Source: Streptomyces tuirus
GTDB lineage: Bacteria; Actinomycetota; Actinomycetes; Streptomycetales; Streptomycetaceae
Assembly: GCA_018195615.1 (NCBI GenBank)
Contig: JAGTPG010000001.1
Span: 1,798,001 to 1,862,000 of the forward strand
Length of the DNA: 64,000 nt
Reading direction: 5' to 3'
The position numbers were made by a program, and so were the translations under genes. Below are positions 37,485 through 47,423 of this stretch, piece after piece. Position 1 is the stretch's first letter. Each line of letters opens with the position of its first letter. Below the pieces are notes generated by a model that did no database searches, had not been told where the DNA came from, and saw only the letters and a program-made list of their open reading frames with translations.

Positions 37485-38104
37485 TCAGGCGCCGCTCGAC
37501 CGGAGCAGCGGAACCATCAACTGGTCGATCATTTCCTCGATTTCATGGTCTTGCCATTCGCAGCCGCACATCTTGTTGCGGTACATCATCATCGCCGGGA
37601 TGGCGTCGATGACATATCCGTTCGCCGCGTCCGGACGCACCTCGCCTCGCTCGATCCCACGCTCGATGACCTCACGCAGCATCTTGATGGTGGGCTCGAC
37701 GACCCCTCGAAGATCACGGCATGGAAGCGCTCGGCTTGCGCCGTGTCGCATTCGTGAATCACAGAGCGAAGCGCGAAACCTGGGCGGGAGAACATCGCGT
37801 CGCGAGCCCGCCGACACAGCGCCAAGAGGTCTTCGCGCACGCCACCCTCGTCCGGCGTCGCGTCGAAGTGCGGCAGTCCGGCCCGCAGAGCGTCGGCGAC
37901 GAGATCCTCCTTCGACGGCCAACGCCGGTACACCGCGGCTTTTCCGGTCTGGGCACCGGCGGCGACACCTTCCATCGTCAGGCCGTTCCACCCGACGGTG
38001 CTGAGTTGATCCAGCGCGGCTTCGAGGATCGCGCGTTCGAGCACGGCGCCGCGGCGGCGGGCGGCCGTCTGAGCGGGGGCATCCGCCCAGCTCGGGCTAA
38101 CCAT
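37485..38104 (-). CDS. TetR-family repressor (one frameshift)
   Basis: About 206 aa. N-terminal helix-turn-helix: [53 protein letters not shown]. The C-terminal ligand-binding part contains [17 protein letters not shown] after repair of one missing base in 37703-37706. ATG 38104 has GGAGAG at good distance. It is divergent from an MFS exporter, and two matching palindromes lie in between, so it very likely represses both the exporter and itself until a toxic ligand binds. Confidence 0.88.
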
Positions 38105-38201
38105 CTGACTCTCTCCATCGAGCAGCGGAAGCGGATATGGCGGGGATGGTGGACGCGCGGGCGGCAGCAAAAGGGGGACGTGCCGCGCGACGACGCCGTT
38201 A

Positions 38202-38268
38202 ATGAACGCTTGCGTTCACTGTCGGGGACTCACTACCGTTGACGCGACAGTGAACGCCAGCGTTCACT
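38202..38268. promoter_or_regulatory. Two TetR operators between repressor and exporter
   Basis: O1 at 38203-38218 is TGAACGC-TT-GCGTTCA and O2 at 38249-38268 is AGTGAACGC-CA-GCGTTCACT; they share the core TGAACGC-NN-GCGTTCA and their centres are 48 bases apart. O2 overlaps a promoter-like TTGACG (38240-38245) and the spacer to a -10 near 38263, facing the exporter. Confidence 0.85.
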
Positions 38269-38289
38269 AACGCTTCGTGGGGACCCATA

Positions 38290-39837
38290 GTGACAACCTC
38301 TCCTTTGCTCCAGGACCAGAAGCCGGGCGCGGCACACCGGGACGGGCATCCCGGCATCGCGCTCACCGTCATCGCGGCGTGCCAACTCATGGTGGTACTC
38401 GACGCGACGATTGTGAACATCGCGCTCCCGCACATTCAAGACGCGCTCAAGTTCAGCACCACCGACCTCACCTGGGTCGTCAACTCCTACACGCTCACCT
38501 TCGGCGGCCTGCTGCTCCTCGGCGGCCGCGCCGGTGACATTCTCGGCCGTCGCCGGGTCTTCATGACCGGCATCCTGCTGTTCACCCTCGCCTCGCTGCT
38601 CGGCGGGTTCGCCCAGGAGCCCTGGCAACTGTTGGCCGCACGGGTCCTGCAGGGCGTGGGAGGCGCGATCGCGTCGCCCACCTCGCTCGCGCTCATCACC
38701 ACCACGTTCCCCGAGGGCCCGGAACGCAACCGGGCCTTCGGTGTCTTCGCAGCCGTCTCCGCGGGTGGTGGTGCCATCGGCCTGCTCGCGGGCGGCATGC
38801 TCACCGAGTGGCTCGACTGGCGCTGGGTGCTCTTCGTCAATGTGCCGATCGGTCTGTTGATAGCCGTACTCACACCGCTCTACATCGGCGAGTCCGAACG
38901 GCACACCGGCCGCTTCGACATAGCGGGTGCGGTCACCTCGACCGCGGGCATGGCGTCCCTGGTCTACGGCTTCATCCGGGCCGCGGACGAAGGATGGCGG
39001 GACAGCCTCGCCGTCGGCTCGTTCGGCGCCGCGGTGGTCCTGCTGCTGGCCTTCGGAATCATCGAGTCCCGGGCCAAGGAGCCGATCACCCCGCTGCGCA
39101 TGTTCGCCGACCGGAACCGCTCGGGCACCTATGTGATCATGCTGAGTCTGGCAGCGGCGATGTTCGGCATGTTCTTCTACATCGTGCTGTTCGTGCAGAA
39201 CGTGCTCGGGTACAGCCCGATCGAGGCGGGGCTCGCCTTCCTGCCCGTGACGGTGGTGATCGCGCTCGGCGCGGGTCTGTCGCAGCGGTTCCTGCCGGTG
39301 CTGGGCCCCAAGCCGTTCATGCTCGTGGGCTCGGCGCTGGCGACGATCGGGCTGGCCTGGCAGGCGCTCATCAGCTCCGACAGCTCGTACGTCGGCGGGG
39401 TCCTCGGTCCGATGCTGGTGTTCGGCTTCGGCATGGGGCTGAACTTCGTTACGCTGACTCTCACCGCCGTCTCCGGTGTCGCCCAGCACGAGGCGGGCGC
39501 CGCGTCCGGACTGCTCAACGCCACGCAGCAGGTGGGCGGATCGCTGGGCCTGTCCATCCTGACGACGGTCTTCGGTACGGCGACCAAGGACGAGGCCGAG
39601 AAGCAGCTTCCGCAGTTCATGGCCGAGGGGTCCGCGGAGCAGAAGGCGGAGTTCGCCACGTCGCAGCAACTGCCGGCGCCCTGGGGGCACGAGGTGCTGG
39701 CCCAGGGGATCTCCGCGGCGTTCGTCCCCGCCGCGGCGATGGCCGCCCTCGCCCTCGCCACCGCCTGGTTGGTGATCCGGGTCCGCAAGAGCGACCTGGA
39801 GGCGCTCGCCGGCTCGGCCGGGCCGGGGCTCGGCTGA
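38290..39837 (+). CDS. MFS drug exporter, EmrB/QacA (DHA2) type
   Basis: 515 aa, intact, 14 predicted membrane helices. Motifs of the DHA2 family: LDATIVNIALPHIQDAL in helix 1 (with the membrane Asp), WVVNSYTLTFGGLLLLGGRA then GDILGRRRVF (motif A), RVLQGVGGAIASPTSLALI and the antiporter motif C region GGGAIGLLAGGML. GTG 38290 is the start; the gene is controlled by the divergent TetR repressor. The substrate is unknown; such pumps export antibiotics or dyes using the proton gradient. Confidence 0.9.
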   Translation: MTTSPLLQDQKPGAAHRDGHPGIALTVIAACQLMVVLDATIVNIALPHIQDALKFSTTDLTWVVNSYTLTFGGLLLLGGRAGDILGRRRVFMTGILLFTLASLLGGFAQEPWQLLAARVLQGVGGAIASPTSLALITTTFPEGPERNRAFGVFAAVSAGGGAIGLLAGGMLTEWLDWRWVLFVNVPIGLLIAVLTPLYIGESERHTGRFDIAGAVTSTAGMASLVYGFIRAADEGWRDSLAVGSFGAAVVLLLAFGIIESRAKEPITPLRMFADRNRSGTYVIMLSLAAAMFGMFFYIVLFVQNVLGYSPIEAGLAFLPVTVVIALGAGLSQRFLPVLGPKPFMLVGSALATIGLAWQALISSDSSYVGGVLGPMLVFGFGMGLNFVTLTLTAVSGVAQHEAGAASGLLNATQQVGGSLGLSILTTVFGTATKDEAEKQLPQFMAEGSAEQKAEFATSQQLPAPWGHEVLAQGISAAFVPAAAMAALALATAWLVIRVRKSDLEALAGSAGPGLG

Positions 39838-40179
39838 CGGAAGGGCACCGCGTGCCGGTCCCGGCGGCTCACCGGCGGACGCCACGCAGGCCGGCCGGCG
39901 GCTGCAGGGCCGACCCGCGACCGACCGCAGGTGGCCGGACCGCTTCCGGGGGACGGACGGTGAGGGCAGCCGTCCGGCCGCCCGAAGCTGCGCCGCGCGG
40001 CACGCGCACGCGCCCCACCAGCGGATCAGAACAGCGAGCAGGACCTCCATGGACACCCCCTTCGCCCTCTCCCTGCGCATAGTTCCGGCATGTGCGGCTT
40101 CATGACTCGCACATCGGATGTCATGGGAACGAGCGGCTGGTCACGGAGAGTTCCCGTGATGTACGGAGAGTTTCGACCG
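39838..40179. other. Intergenic region, exporter / ADP-ribosylglycohydrolase
   Basis: 342 bases between two convergent genes. I see no gene and no strong terminator. A weak inverted repeat TGTGCG / CGCACA lies near 40091-40113. Confidence 0.35.
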
Positions 40180-41084
40180 CTAGAGCGACGCGGGCACCCA
40201 GTCCGGGAGCGGTTCGGTCCGCTGCACCCACTCGGCGGGCGGCGCCCCGGCCTTACCCGAGGCGATCACGCCGCCCACGATGGCGCAGGTGGTGTCGACG
40301 TCCCCGCCGACCTGGGCGGTCGTCCAGAAGGCCTGCTCGTAGTCACCGAGGCTCCTGGCGGCCGACCAGAGGGCGAAGGGCACGGTGTCGTGGGCGGTCG
40401 TCCGCCGCCCGCACCCCAGTACCGCAGCGACGGTGGCCGCGTCGCCGTAGTCGAGCATGTCCCGGGCCCGGCGCAGCCCGGCGCCGACCGCGCTCTTCGG
40501 CACCAGGTCGATGACTCCGTCGAGGAGTGCGCCGGCTCCGGGCGGCCCACCAGGGGCGGCGACGAACGCTGCGGCCGCGGCGACGGCCATGGCCCCGACG
40601 ACGGCTTCCCGGTGCTGGTGGGTGATGTAGGCCGAGATCTCCGCCTGGTGGGTCGCCTGCTCCGGGTCGTCCGCGTACCAGGCGCCCAGTGGGGCGATAC
40701 GCATCGCGGCGCCGTTGCCCAGGACCCCTGTCCGTTGAAGAGCGCGGCGGCGAGCTCGCGCCAGTCGCCGCCCTCCCGGACGAGTCTCAGCAGGCGGTTG
40801 ACCGCGGGACCGTAGCCCCGGTCGAAGTCATGGTGCTCGGCAAAGGAACGCGCAAGGGCGTCCTGGTCGATGCGGTGGTGGGCAGCCAGCACGGCGACGA
40901 CGGAACCGGCCATCTCCGTGTCGTCGGTCCACTGCCAGGGCCCGGACGGCACCTCGCGGCGCTTCAGCAGCGGGTGGTTCACCGGCACGAAGTACTGCGA
41001 GCCCAGAGCGTCGCCGACGGACAGTCCGCGCAGGCAGGCCAGGGCGCGGCCCAGGCGCCCGTCAGGGGAGGAGTCAGCGGTCAT
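40180..41084 (-). CDS. ADP-ribosylglycohydrolase family protein (one frameshift)
   Basis: About 301 aa. Family motifs: GLSVGDALGSQYF near residue 20, the metal-binding WQWTDDTEMAGS near 50, and a late QVGGDVDTTCAIVGGVIASG (Asp pair). These ligate two Mg2+ in enzymes that remove ADP-ribose from Arg or from O-acetyl-ADP-ribose. One base is missing at 40722-40723; the corrected frame reads NGQGSLGNGAAMRIAPLG. It lies just before a histidine phosphatase gene on the same strand (12 bases), so the two are probably co-transcribed. The true substrate is unknown. Confidence 0.85.
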
Positions 41085-41096
41085 CGCCCTGCCACT

Positions 41097-41756
41097 CTAT
41101 CCGGTGATCCCATACGGTTCGGGATCTCGCCAGCGGTCGAACGGCCGGTCGAGTGTGTACTTGCCGTCGTCTCCCAGAACGAGCATCCGCACCTCGCCGT
41201 TCCCCGGGTTCGACAATGACTCGAACTCCGCGACCGTCCAGTGGAACCACCGCATGCAGAACAGCCGCATGGCCAGACCGTGGGTCACGATCAGGACGTT
41301 CGGCGGGTGGTCGGGATCCTCGAAACTGCGGAACAGGCTCTCCAGGAAGCCACCGACCCGGTCGTAGACGTCGGCGCCGGACTCGCCCTGGGCGAAGCGG
41401 TAGAAGAAGTGGCCGTACGCGTCACGGTAGGCCTTCTGGAGGCGGACCTCGTCCCGGTCCTGCCAGTTGCCCCAGTCCTGCTCACGCAACCGGGGTTCCT
41501 CGCGCACGCGTATGAGGCCGGCGTCGAGGTGGAAGGCGCGCAGCGTCTCGTGCGTGCGGCGGTACGGGGAGACGTACACGCTGACGCGCTCGCCGCCGAA
41601 CAGTTCGCGCAGCTGCTCGCCCGTCGCCTCCGCCTGCCGCCGTCCCCGCTCGGTCAGAGCGAGGGCGTGGTCGGGTTCACGCTCGTACACGGAGTCATCA
41701 ACATTGCCCGTTGACTCGCCGTGCCGGACAAGGACGATGCGCCGTGGTCGTGCCAT
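41097..41756 (-). CDS. Histidine phosphatase (phosphoglycerate-mutase-like)
   Basis: 219 aa, intact. The phospho-His motif LVRHGESTGN is at residue ~9, LTERGRRQAEATGEQLREL and SPYRRTHETL give the second Arg, and VLIVTHGLAMRLF carries the second catalytic His. This is the histidine phosphatase superfamily, branch 1. The true substrate (phosphosugar, nucleotide or protein) is not visible. It precedes the ADP-ribosylglycohydrolase gene on the same strand. Confidence 0.87.
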   Translation of the reverse strand: MARPRRIVLVRHGESTGNVDDSVYEREPDHALALTERGRRQAEATGEQLRELFGGERVSVYVSPYRRTHETLRAFHLDAGLIRVREEPRLREQDWGNWQDRDEVRLQKAYRDAYGHFFYRFAQGESGADVYDRVGGFLESLFRSFEDPDHPPNVLIVTHGLAMRLFCMRWFHWTVAEFESLSNPGNGEVRMLVLGDDGKYTLDRPFDRWRDPEPYGITG

Positions 41757-41887
41757 GCCAAAACCCTAGATCGGGTGACGCCTCGCCGAGCACACGTACC
41801 GCACCTGTACAGCGTAGGTCACACAGATCCCGCACCACAGATCACACCCCTACCCGACCGGAGCCTGCCCCTCCGGCCGGCCGGGCG

Positions 41888-42491
41888 TCACACCGTCCAG
41901 CTCGGCTCCATGTCCACGACGGCTCCGGTGAGCGCCGCCACGTCCGCCTCCGTCTGGGCCCTCAGGGCCAGCCGTTCCACGCGTTCGGTGCGGTACTTGC
42001 CGTGCTCGGCGGCCGACCGCCACATCGACAGCACCAGGTACTCGTGCCCGGGTGCCTCGCCGAACAGGCCGCGCAGCATTCCGGGCGAGCCGGCCATCGC
42101 CGGGTTCCAGACCTTCTCCTGCATCAGCACGAAATGCTCGGCCCGCTCCGCGCGGACACGGCAGAGCGCCACGCGCAACAGGTCGGCGTCCGTGAAGCGC
42201 GGCTCGAATCCGGTCTTCACGTCGAAGCGGTAGTCGAACAGCCTGACCTGTGCGTCCTTGAAGGTGCCCGACTGGGCCGACGCGAGCCGGTCGTGGGACC
42301 GTGCCATGAAGGAGTCATAGAAGGCGCGGCTCTCCCAGAACGCGAAGATGTGCGCCACGTCCGGCCGCCCCCGGCTCCAGCCACCCCCCTGCCCCGAAAC
42401 CCCGGCTCCCCAGAAGCCCCGCCCACTTCCGCTGTCCCCGCTCGAACCCCCGGCGGTCCACCATGGTGCAGCGAATCCACTTGACCAGCAC
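41888..42491 (-). CDS. DUF4937/YdbC-type protein (two frameshifts)
   Basis: About 201 aa after correction. The N-terminus reads VLVKWIRCTMVDRRGFERGQ, then KWAGLLGEPGF, and the rest contains DVAHIFAFWESRAFYDSFMA and EHFVLMQEKVWNPAMAGSPG, ending YLVLSMWRSAAEHGKYRTE. The pattern is of two ferredoxin-like (dimeric alpha-beta barrel, ABM-like) modules. Two bases are missing at 42408-42411 and 42392-42395. The start may be GTG 42491 or, with a further missing base, ATG 42499. Some such proteins are monooxygenases or haem-degrading enzymes, but no activity is known for this group. Confidence 0.65.
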
Positions 42492-42646
42492 CGCGCCATG
42501 GTAAGGCCACGGAGCGTGGCGCCGGTCACTCTCGGCTGGACCGCTCCTCGGCGGGCGCACGGGCAGGCGTGGCAGGATGGACAAACAGTCGTGAGTGCCC
42601 GGCAGTTGGGGCGAACGGGCGAGTCGGTACGGGGAAGGGGACCGCA

Positions 42647-43178
42647 GTGGACGGGATCAACAAGGGGCTTCGCAAGATCGAGATCGCGATGCGGTGGGAT
42701 CCCAGTCCTGCGGGGCAGCCGTCCACCGATCTGGATCTGGTCGCGGCGACCTATGTGGCGGACGATCCGTACGGCGATCCCGCCTATGTGGTGCACTTCG
42801 ACAGCCGCTCCCCGACGGCACCATCTATCTCAACCGGGACAGCAAGGACGGCCAGGGCTTCGGATACGACGAAGTCATGACGCTGGAACTCGACCGGCTC
42901 GACGGCCGGTACGCGCGCGTGGTGGTCGGTGTCGTCATCCAGCAGCGCCCGGCGGAACGCACGTTCGTCAGCGTCGCCAACCCCGGCCTGCGCATCCGCG
43001 AGGGGTACACGGTGCTGGCGGAGGACGACTTCGGCGGTGTCCTCGGAGCCACGGCGGCGACCGTGGCGGAGTTCGTCCGGGACGGCTCCGGACCGTGGGA
43101 CTTCCGCCCCGGAATCCGTGGTTTCGAGGGGACCCGGTGGCCTTCACCACGACGATGGGGGCGGCACACCGTCCCTGA
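42647..43178 (+). CDS. TerD-domain protein (two frameshifts)
   Basis: About 177 aa. A single TerD domain: GINKGLRKIEIAMRWDPSP, TDLDLVAATYVADDPYGDPA, DGTIYLNRDSKDGQGFGYDE, VVVGVVIQQRPAERTFVSVA. The Asp-rich loops match the Ca2+-binding sites of tellurium-resistance-type proteins. One base is missing in 42810-42813 and one in 43128-43131; the corrected end is FEGDPVAFTTTMGAAHRP. GTG 42647 has GGGGAAGGGG upstream. It is followed by a strong terminator. As a lone TerD it is more likely a stress protein than part of a full ter operon. Confidence 0.8.
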
Positions 43179-43200
43179 GCCCCCGGCCCGGGAACGACGA

Positions 43201-43231
43201 GAGGGGCACCGTCCCGCAGGCGGTGCCCCTC
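43201..43231. terminator. Bidirectional terminator
   Basis: Eleven-base stem GAGGGGCACCG with its complement and a 9-base loop, 22 bases after the TerD stop and just before the nrdJ stop on the other strand. Confidence 0.75.
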
Positions 43232-43255
43232 TGTCATCTGCTCAAGCGCTCGGCG

Positions 43256-46135
43256 TCAGCTGCAGCCGCTCGTCGAGCCGCAGCCCTCGCAGATGTAGCA
43301 GGAACCGGCGCGCTGCATCTTCGTACCGCAGGAGAAGCACAGCGGGGCGTCGGCCTGGATGCCCAGCTGCATCTCGACCAGTTCGGCGCTGGTGTGGGCC
43401 TGCTGCGGGGCGGGCTGGGCCGCCTCGTCGTCCTTCGGCCTGGTGAGGGCCTTCAGCTCCTGCGCCCGGGGCGCCGACTGGGCCAGGCCCTCGACGTCGA
43501 CCTCGTCCTCGGACGGCTCGTACGAACCGGTCTCCAGGTGACGCTGGCGCTCCTCGGCGGAGTGGATGCCGAGTGCGGAGCGCGTCTCGAAGGGCAGGAA
43601 GTCCAGCGCCAGGCGGCGGAAGATGTAGTCGACGATCGACTGCGCCATCCGCACGTCCGGGTCGTCCGTCATACCGGCCGGCTCGAAGCGCATGTTCGTG
43701 AACTTCGAGACATACGTCTCCAGGGGGACGCCGTACTGGAGACCGACGGAGACCGCAATGGAGAAGGCGTCCATCATGCCCGCGAGGGTCGAGCCCTGCT
43801 TGGACATCTTCAGGAAGACCTCACCGAGACCGTCGTCCGGGTAGGAATTGGCGGTCATGTAGCCCTCGGCGCCGCCGACGGTGAAGGACGTGGTGATGCC
43901 GGGACGTCCCTTCGGGAGGCGCTTGCGGACCGGGCGGTACTCGACGACCTTCTCGACCTTGGTCTCGACGACCGCGGGCTCCTCGGCCTTCTGCTCCTCC
44001 TTCTTCTTGGCGGAGAGCGGCTGGCCGACCTTGCAGTTGTCGCGGTAGATCGCGAGCGCCTTGACGCCCAGCTTCCAGGCCTCGAAGTAGATCTCCTCGA
44101 CCTCCTCGACGGTCGCCGTCTCCGGCATGTTGACCGTCTTGGAGATGGCGCCGGAGATCCACGGCTGGATCGCGGCCATCATACGGACGTGGCCCATCGG
44201 GGAGATGGCCCGCTCGCCCATGGCGCAGTCGAACACCTCGTAGTGCTCGGGCTTGAGACCCGGGGCGTCGATCACGTTGCCGTGCTCGGCGATGTGGGCG
44301 ACGATCGCCTCGATCTGCTCCTCGAGGTAGCCCAGGCGGCGCAGGGCCTGCGGCACGGTGCCGTTGACGATCTGCATCGAGCCGCCGCCGACCAGCTTCT
44401 TGAACTTGACCAGCGCGAGGTCGGGCTCGACACCGGTGGTGTCGCAGGACATCGCGAGGCCGATGGTGCCGGTCGGGGCGAGCACGGACGCCTGGGAGTT
44501 ACGGAAACCGTTCTTCTCACCGATGCGCAGCACGTCACCCCAGGCTTCGCTGGCGGCGGCCCACACCGGGGTGTCCAGGTCGTCCATGCGGACGGCCTTG
44601 TCGTTGGCGTCCGAGTGCTGCTTCATGACGCGCTTGTGGGCGTCGGCGTTGCGGGCGTAGCCGTCGTACGGGCCGACGACCGCGGCGAGTTCGGCGGAGC
44701 GCCGGTATGCCGTACCCGTCATCAGGGAGGTGATGGCACCGGCGAGGGCGCGGCCGCCGTCGGAGTCGTAGGCGTGGCCGGTGGCCATCAGCAGGGCACC
44801 GAGATTGGCGTAGCCGATGCCGAGCTGGCGGAACGCGCGCGTGTTCTCGCCGATCTTCTGGGTCGGGAAGTCGGCGAAGCAGATCGAGATGTCCATCGCG
44901 GTGATGACCAGCTCGACGACCTTCTGGAAGCGCTCGGCCTCGAAGGACTGGTTGCCCTTGCCGTCGTCCTTGAGGAACTTCATCAGGTTCAGCGAGGCCA
45001 GGTTGCAGGACGTGTTGTCCAGGTGCATGTACTCGCTGCACGGGTTCGACGCGGTGATCCGGCCGGACTCGGGGCAGGTGTGCCAGCCGTTGATGGTGTC
45101 GTCGTACTGGATGCCGGGGTCGGCGCAGGCCCAGGCGGCCTCGGCGATCTTGCGGAAGAGCGCCTTGGCGTCGACCTCCTCGATGACCTCGCCGGTCATC
45201 CGGCCGCGCAGCCCGAACTGACCGCCCTGCTCGACCGCCGTCATGAACTCGTCGTTCACACGGACCGAGTTGTTGGCGTTCTGGTACTGGACGGACGCGA
45301 TGTCGTCGCCGCCCAGGTCCATGTCGAAGCCCGCGTCACGCAGGACGCGGATCTTCTCCTCTTCCTTGACCTTGGTCTCGATGAAGTCCTCGATGTCCGG
45401 GTGGTCCACGTCGAGGACGACCATCTTGGCGGCACGGCGGGTGGCGCCACCGGACTTGATCGTTCCTGCGGAGGCGTCGGCGCCACGCATGAAGGAGACC
45501 GGGCCGGAGGCGTTGCCGCCGGAGGAGAGTAGCTCCTTGGAGGAGCGGATCCGGGAGAGGTTCAGGCCGGCCCCGGAGCCGCCCTTGAAGATCATGCCCT
45601 CTTCCTTGTACCAGTCGAGGATCGACTCCATGGAGTCGTCGACGGAGAGGATGAAGCAGGCGGAGACCTGCTGGGGCTGCTTGGTGCCGACGTTGAACCA
45701 GACAGGGCTGTTGAAGCTGAAGATCTGGTGCAGGAGGGCGTAGGCCAGCTCGTGCTCGAAGATCTCGGCGTCGGCGGGAGAGGCGAAGTACTTGTGGTCC
45801 TCTCCGGCCTTCCGGTACGTCTTCACGATGCGGTCGATCAGCTGCTTGAGGCTGGTCTCGCGCTGCGGAGTGCCGACGGCACCGCGGAAGTACTTGCTGG
45901 TGACGATGTTGACCGCGTTCACCGACCAGAAGTCGGGGAACTCCACGCCGCGCTGTTCGAAGTTGACCGAGCCGTCGCGCCAGTTGGTCATGACGACGTC
46001 ACGGCTCTCCCACGCCACCTCGTCGTAGGGGTGGACCCCGGGGGTGGTGTGGACGCGCTCGATACGCAGGCCCTTGCTCGCCTTGGTGCCCTTGGCGCGG
46101 GAACTCCGTGCCGGACCGCTCGCCGTCTCTGTCAT
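43256..46135 (-). CDS. nrdJ: Vitamin B12-dependent ribonucleotide reductase (class II)
   Basis: 959 aa, intact. Makes deoxyribonucleotides using adenosylcobalamin, with or without oxygen. Seen: ACFILSVDDSMESILDWYKE, GGSGAGLNLSRIRS, NPCSEYMHLDNTSCNLASLN (the NPCSE catalytic segment), and the C-terminal Cys-rich ribbon (CFSCGTKMQRAGSCYICEGC) that recharges the active site. ATG 46135 has GGGAGG upstream. It follows nrdR on the same strand after 167 bases; in S. coelicolor nrdRJ is one operon regulated by NrdR. The second, class Ia enzyme is not in this window. Confidence 0.97.
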   Translation of the reverse strand: MTETASGPARSSRAKGTKASKGLRIERVHTTPGVHPYDEVAWESRDVVMTNWRDGSVNFEQRGVEFPDFWSVNAVNIVTSKYFRGAVGTPQRETSLKQLIDRIVKTYRKAGEDHKYFASPADAEIFEHELAYALLHQIFSFNSPVWFNVGTKQPQQVSACFILSVDDSMESILDWYKEEGMIFKGGSGAGLNLSRIRSSKELLSSGGNASGPVSFMRGADASAGTIKSGGATRRAAKMVVLDVDHPDIEDFIETKVKEEEKIRVLRDAGFDMDLGGDDIASVQYQNANNSVRVNDEFMTAVEQGGQFGLRGRMTGEVIEEVDAKALFRKIAEAAWACADPGIQYDDTINGWHTCPESGRITASNPCSEYMHLDNTSCNLASLNLMKFLKDDGKGNQSFEAERFQKVVELVITAMDISICFADFPTQKIGENTRAFRQLGIGYANLGALLMATGHAYDSDGGRALAGAITSLMTGTAYRRSAELAAVVGPYDGYARNADAHKRVMKQHSDANDKAVRMDDLDTPVWAAASEAWGDVLRIGEKNGFRNSQASVLAPTGTIGLAMSCDTTGVEPDLALVKFKKLVGGGSMQIVNGTVPQALRRLGYLEEQIEAIVAHIAEHGNVIDAPGLKPEHYEVFDCAMGERAISPMGHVRMMAAIQPWISGAISKTVNMPETATVEEVEEIYFEAWKLGVKALAIYRDNCKVGQPLSAKKKEEQKAEEPAVVETKVEKVVEYRPVRKRLPKGRPGITTSFTVGGAEGYMTANSYPDDGLGEVFLKMSKQGSTLAGMMDAFSIAVSVGLQYGVPLETYVSKFTNMRFEPAGMTDDPDVRMAQSIVDYIFRRLALDFLPFETRSALGIHSAEERQRHLETGSYEPSEDEVDVEGLAQSAPRAQELKALTRPKDDEAAQPAPQQAHTSAELVEMQLGIQADAPLCFSCGTKMQRAGSCYICEGCGSTSGCS

Positions 46136-46302
46136 GCCGCCTCCCTGTACGGGCGAAAACGCCCTGAAGTGCCCCGTTGTTCCCGTGGCACGGTGTTCTG
46201 TCTGGTGTTGCGGGCATCCACTCACACAGCCCGCAACAGGTCTTCACATCGCCGCCGCCGCCCGGCCGGGCCCGGAGCTGCCTCCCGGGTCCGGCCCGCC
46301 GG

Positions 46303-46863
46303 TCAGTCGGCGGCGCCTGCGGGCTCGGGGACGGGTGCCGCCCCTCCCGGCCCGCGGTCGTCTTCCTGGCTCCCCGCCCCCGCGTCCTCCCGGTCGCCGT
46401 CGTCCGCGTCGGGGCGTCCCGTCTCTTCCCTGAGTTCGGCGATGGCCGCCTCGAAGTCCTCGAGCGAGTCGAACGCCCGGTAGACGGAGGCGAATCGCAG
46501 GTAGGCGACGAGATCGAGCTCCTGCAACGGGCCGAGTATGGCCAGCCCCACGTCATGGGTGGTCAGCTCGGCGCTTCCGGTGGCCCGCACCGCCTCCTCG
46601 ACCCTCTGCCCGAGCTGGGCGAGCGCGTCCTCGGTGACGGGCCGTCCCTGGCACGCCTTGCGCACCCCATTGATGATCTTGGTGCGGCTGAAGGGTTCGG
46701 TGACTCCGGACCGCTTGACCACCATGAGCGAACACGTCTCCACGGTCGTGAAACGACGGGAGCAGTCCGGACACTGGCGGCGCCTGCGGATCGACGTGCC
46801 GTCGTCGGTCGTACGGCTGTCGACGACACGGCTGTCGGGGTGCCTGCAGAAGGGGCAGTGCAT
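46303..46863 (-). CDS. nrdR: Ribonucleotide reductase repressor NrdR
   Basis: 186 aa, intact. Zinc ribbon with CPFC near residue 3 and CPDC near 31, then an ATP-cone domain ([30 protein letters not shown]) that senses ATP/dATP, followed by the conserved [10 protein letters not shown]. The extra ~35-residue acidic, Ala/Gly/Pro tail is longer than in the E. coli protein (149 aa). It represses nrd genes by binding NrdR boxes; two such boxes lie upstream of this gene at 46971-47017. It is the first gene of the nrdRJ operon. Confidence 0.95.
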   Translation of the reverse strand: MHCPFCRHPDSRVVDSRTTDDGTSIRRRRQCPDCSRRFTTVETCSLMVVKRSGVTEPFSRTKIINGVRKACQGRPVTEDALAQLGQRVEEAVRATGSAELTTHDVGLAILGPLQELDLVAYLRFASVYRAFDSLEDFEAAIAELREETGRPDADDGDREDAGAGSQEDDRGPGGAAPVPEPAGAAD

Positions 46864-46970
46864 GAACTCCCAACCCTCCTCACAGCAGACTCAATAGCCT
46901 CGCGAGACCTCTTGCGCCCCACGAAGCAGCCCCAAGCATAGGCGATGACCTTGGGCGCGGAGACCCGGGG

Positions 46971-47017
46971 GACCACAACTTGTGGGCTGCTGCTGCAATC
47001 CAACCACTAGATGTGGG
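46971..47017 (-). promoter_or_regulatory. Tandem NrdR boxes upstream of nrdRJ
   Basis: CCACAACTTGTGG (46973-46985) and CCACTAGATGTGG (47004-47016) are near-palindromes matching the NrdR-box pattern CACNANATNTNGTG, and they start 31 bases apart, that is three helical turns. This is the paired arrangement known for NrdR-controlled promoters in S. coelicolor. Confidence 0.85.
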
Positions 47018-47409
47018 GATTGGCTCATACATCCACGCCGGATTCGCGCGTCGCACGCTCAGGCGCAGGTGAGGGGTGGCCGACCGGTCGCGCCGACCTC
47101 GCAGGGCAGCGGCCGTACCGCCGTTCACGCCTGACCGACACGCCGGCCGGGTCCGTCCACGCACAGCCGTATCGCTACGGCACATGCGGAGATACGGTGG
47201 GCGCCGCGGGGAGGGGACGTGGGACTCCCGCACAGATGAGGGCTGATCCCAGGGCAGGGGAATGCCGGATGGCAGACTGGGGCAACAGTCCACGAGGTGA
47301 TCACCCCGGCGGTGAAGAGTACAGCAATGCGCCCTTTTGCCTGCCAGGTGGCGTGGCCGCCAATACACCCGGACACATGATCGCGTCCGGCGATTCGCGA
47401 TTTTTCACT
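47018..47409. other. Central part of the nrdR / lexA divergent control region
   Basis: Nothing coding is convincing: the longest + strand frame (47011-47487) lacks family motifs and overlaps the lexA start. The stretch should hold both promoters' outer elements. I see no cobalamin riboswitch. Confidence 0.4.
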
Positions 47410-47423
47410 CGAACGTGTGTTTG
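47410..47423 (+). promoter_or_regulatory. LexA (SOS) box upstream of lexA
   Basis: CGAACGTGTGTTTG matches the actinobacterial SOS box CGAAC-N4-GTTCG with one mismatch. It is 61 bases before the lexA start and fits autoregulation. Confidence 0.82.

Noticed and set aside
38233..40080. 615-codon open frame on the minus strand opposite the MFS exporter
   Set aside because: GC-rich shadow of the intact exporter frame: His/Gln/Arg-rich composition without any family motif.
42647..43178. Full tellurium-resistance (ter) operon
   Set aside because: Only one TerD gene is present and its neighbours are unrelated housekeeping genes.
42929..45532. 867-codon open frame on the plus strand opposite nrdJ
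   Set aside because: Composition (Leu/Gly/Val/Asp repeats) is the mirror of nrdJ; no start with a ribosome site, and nrdJ is clearly real.
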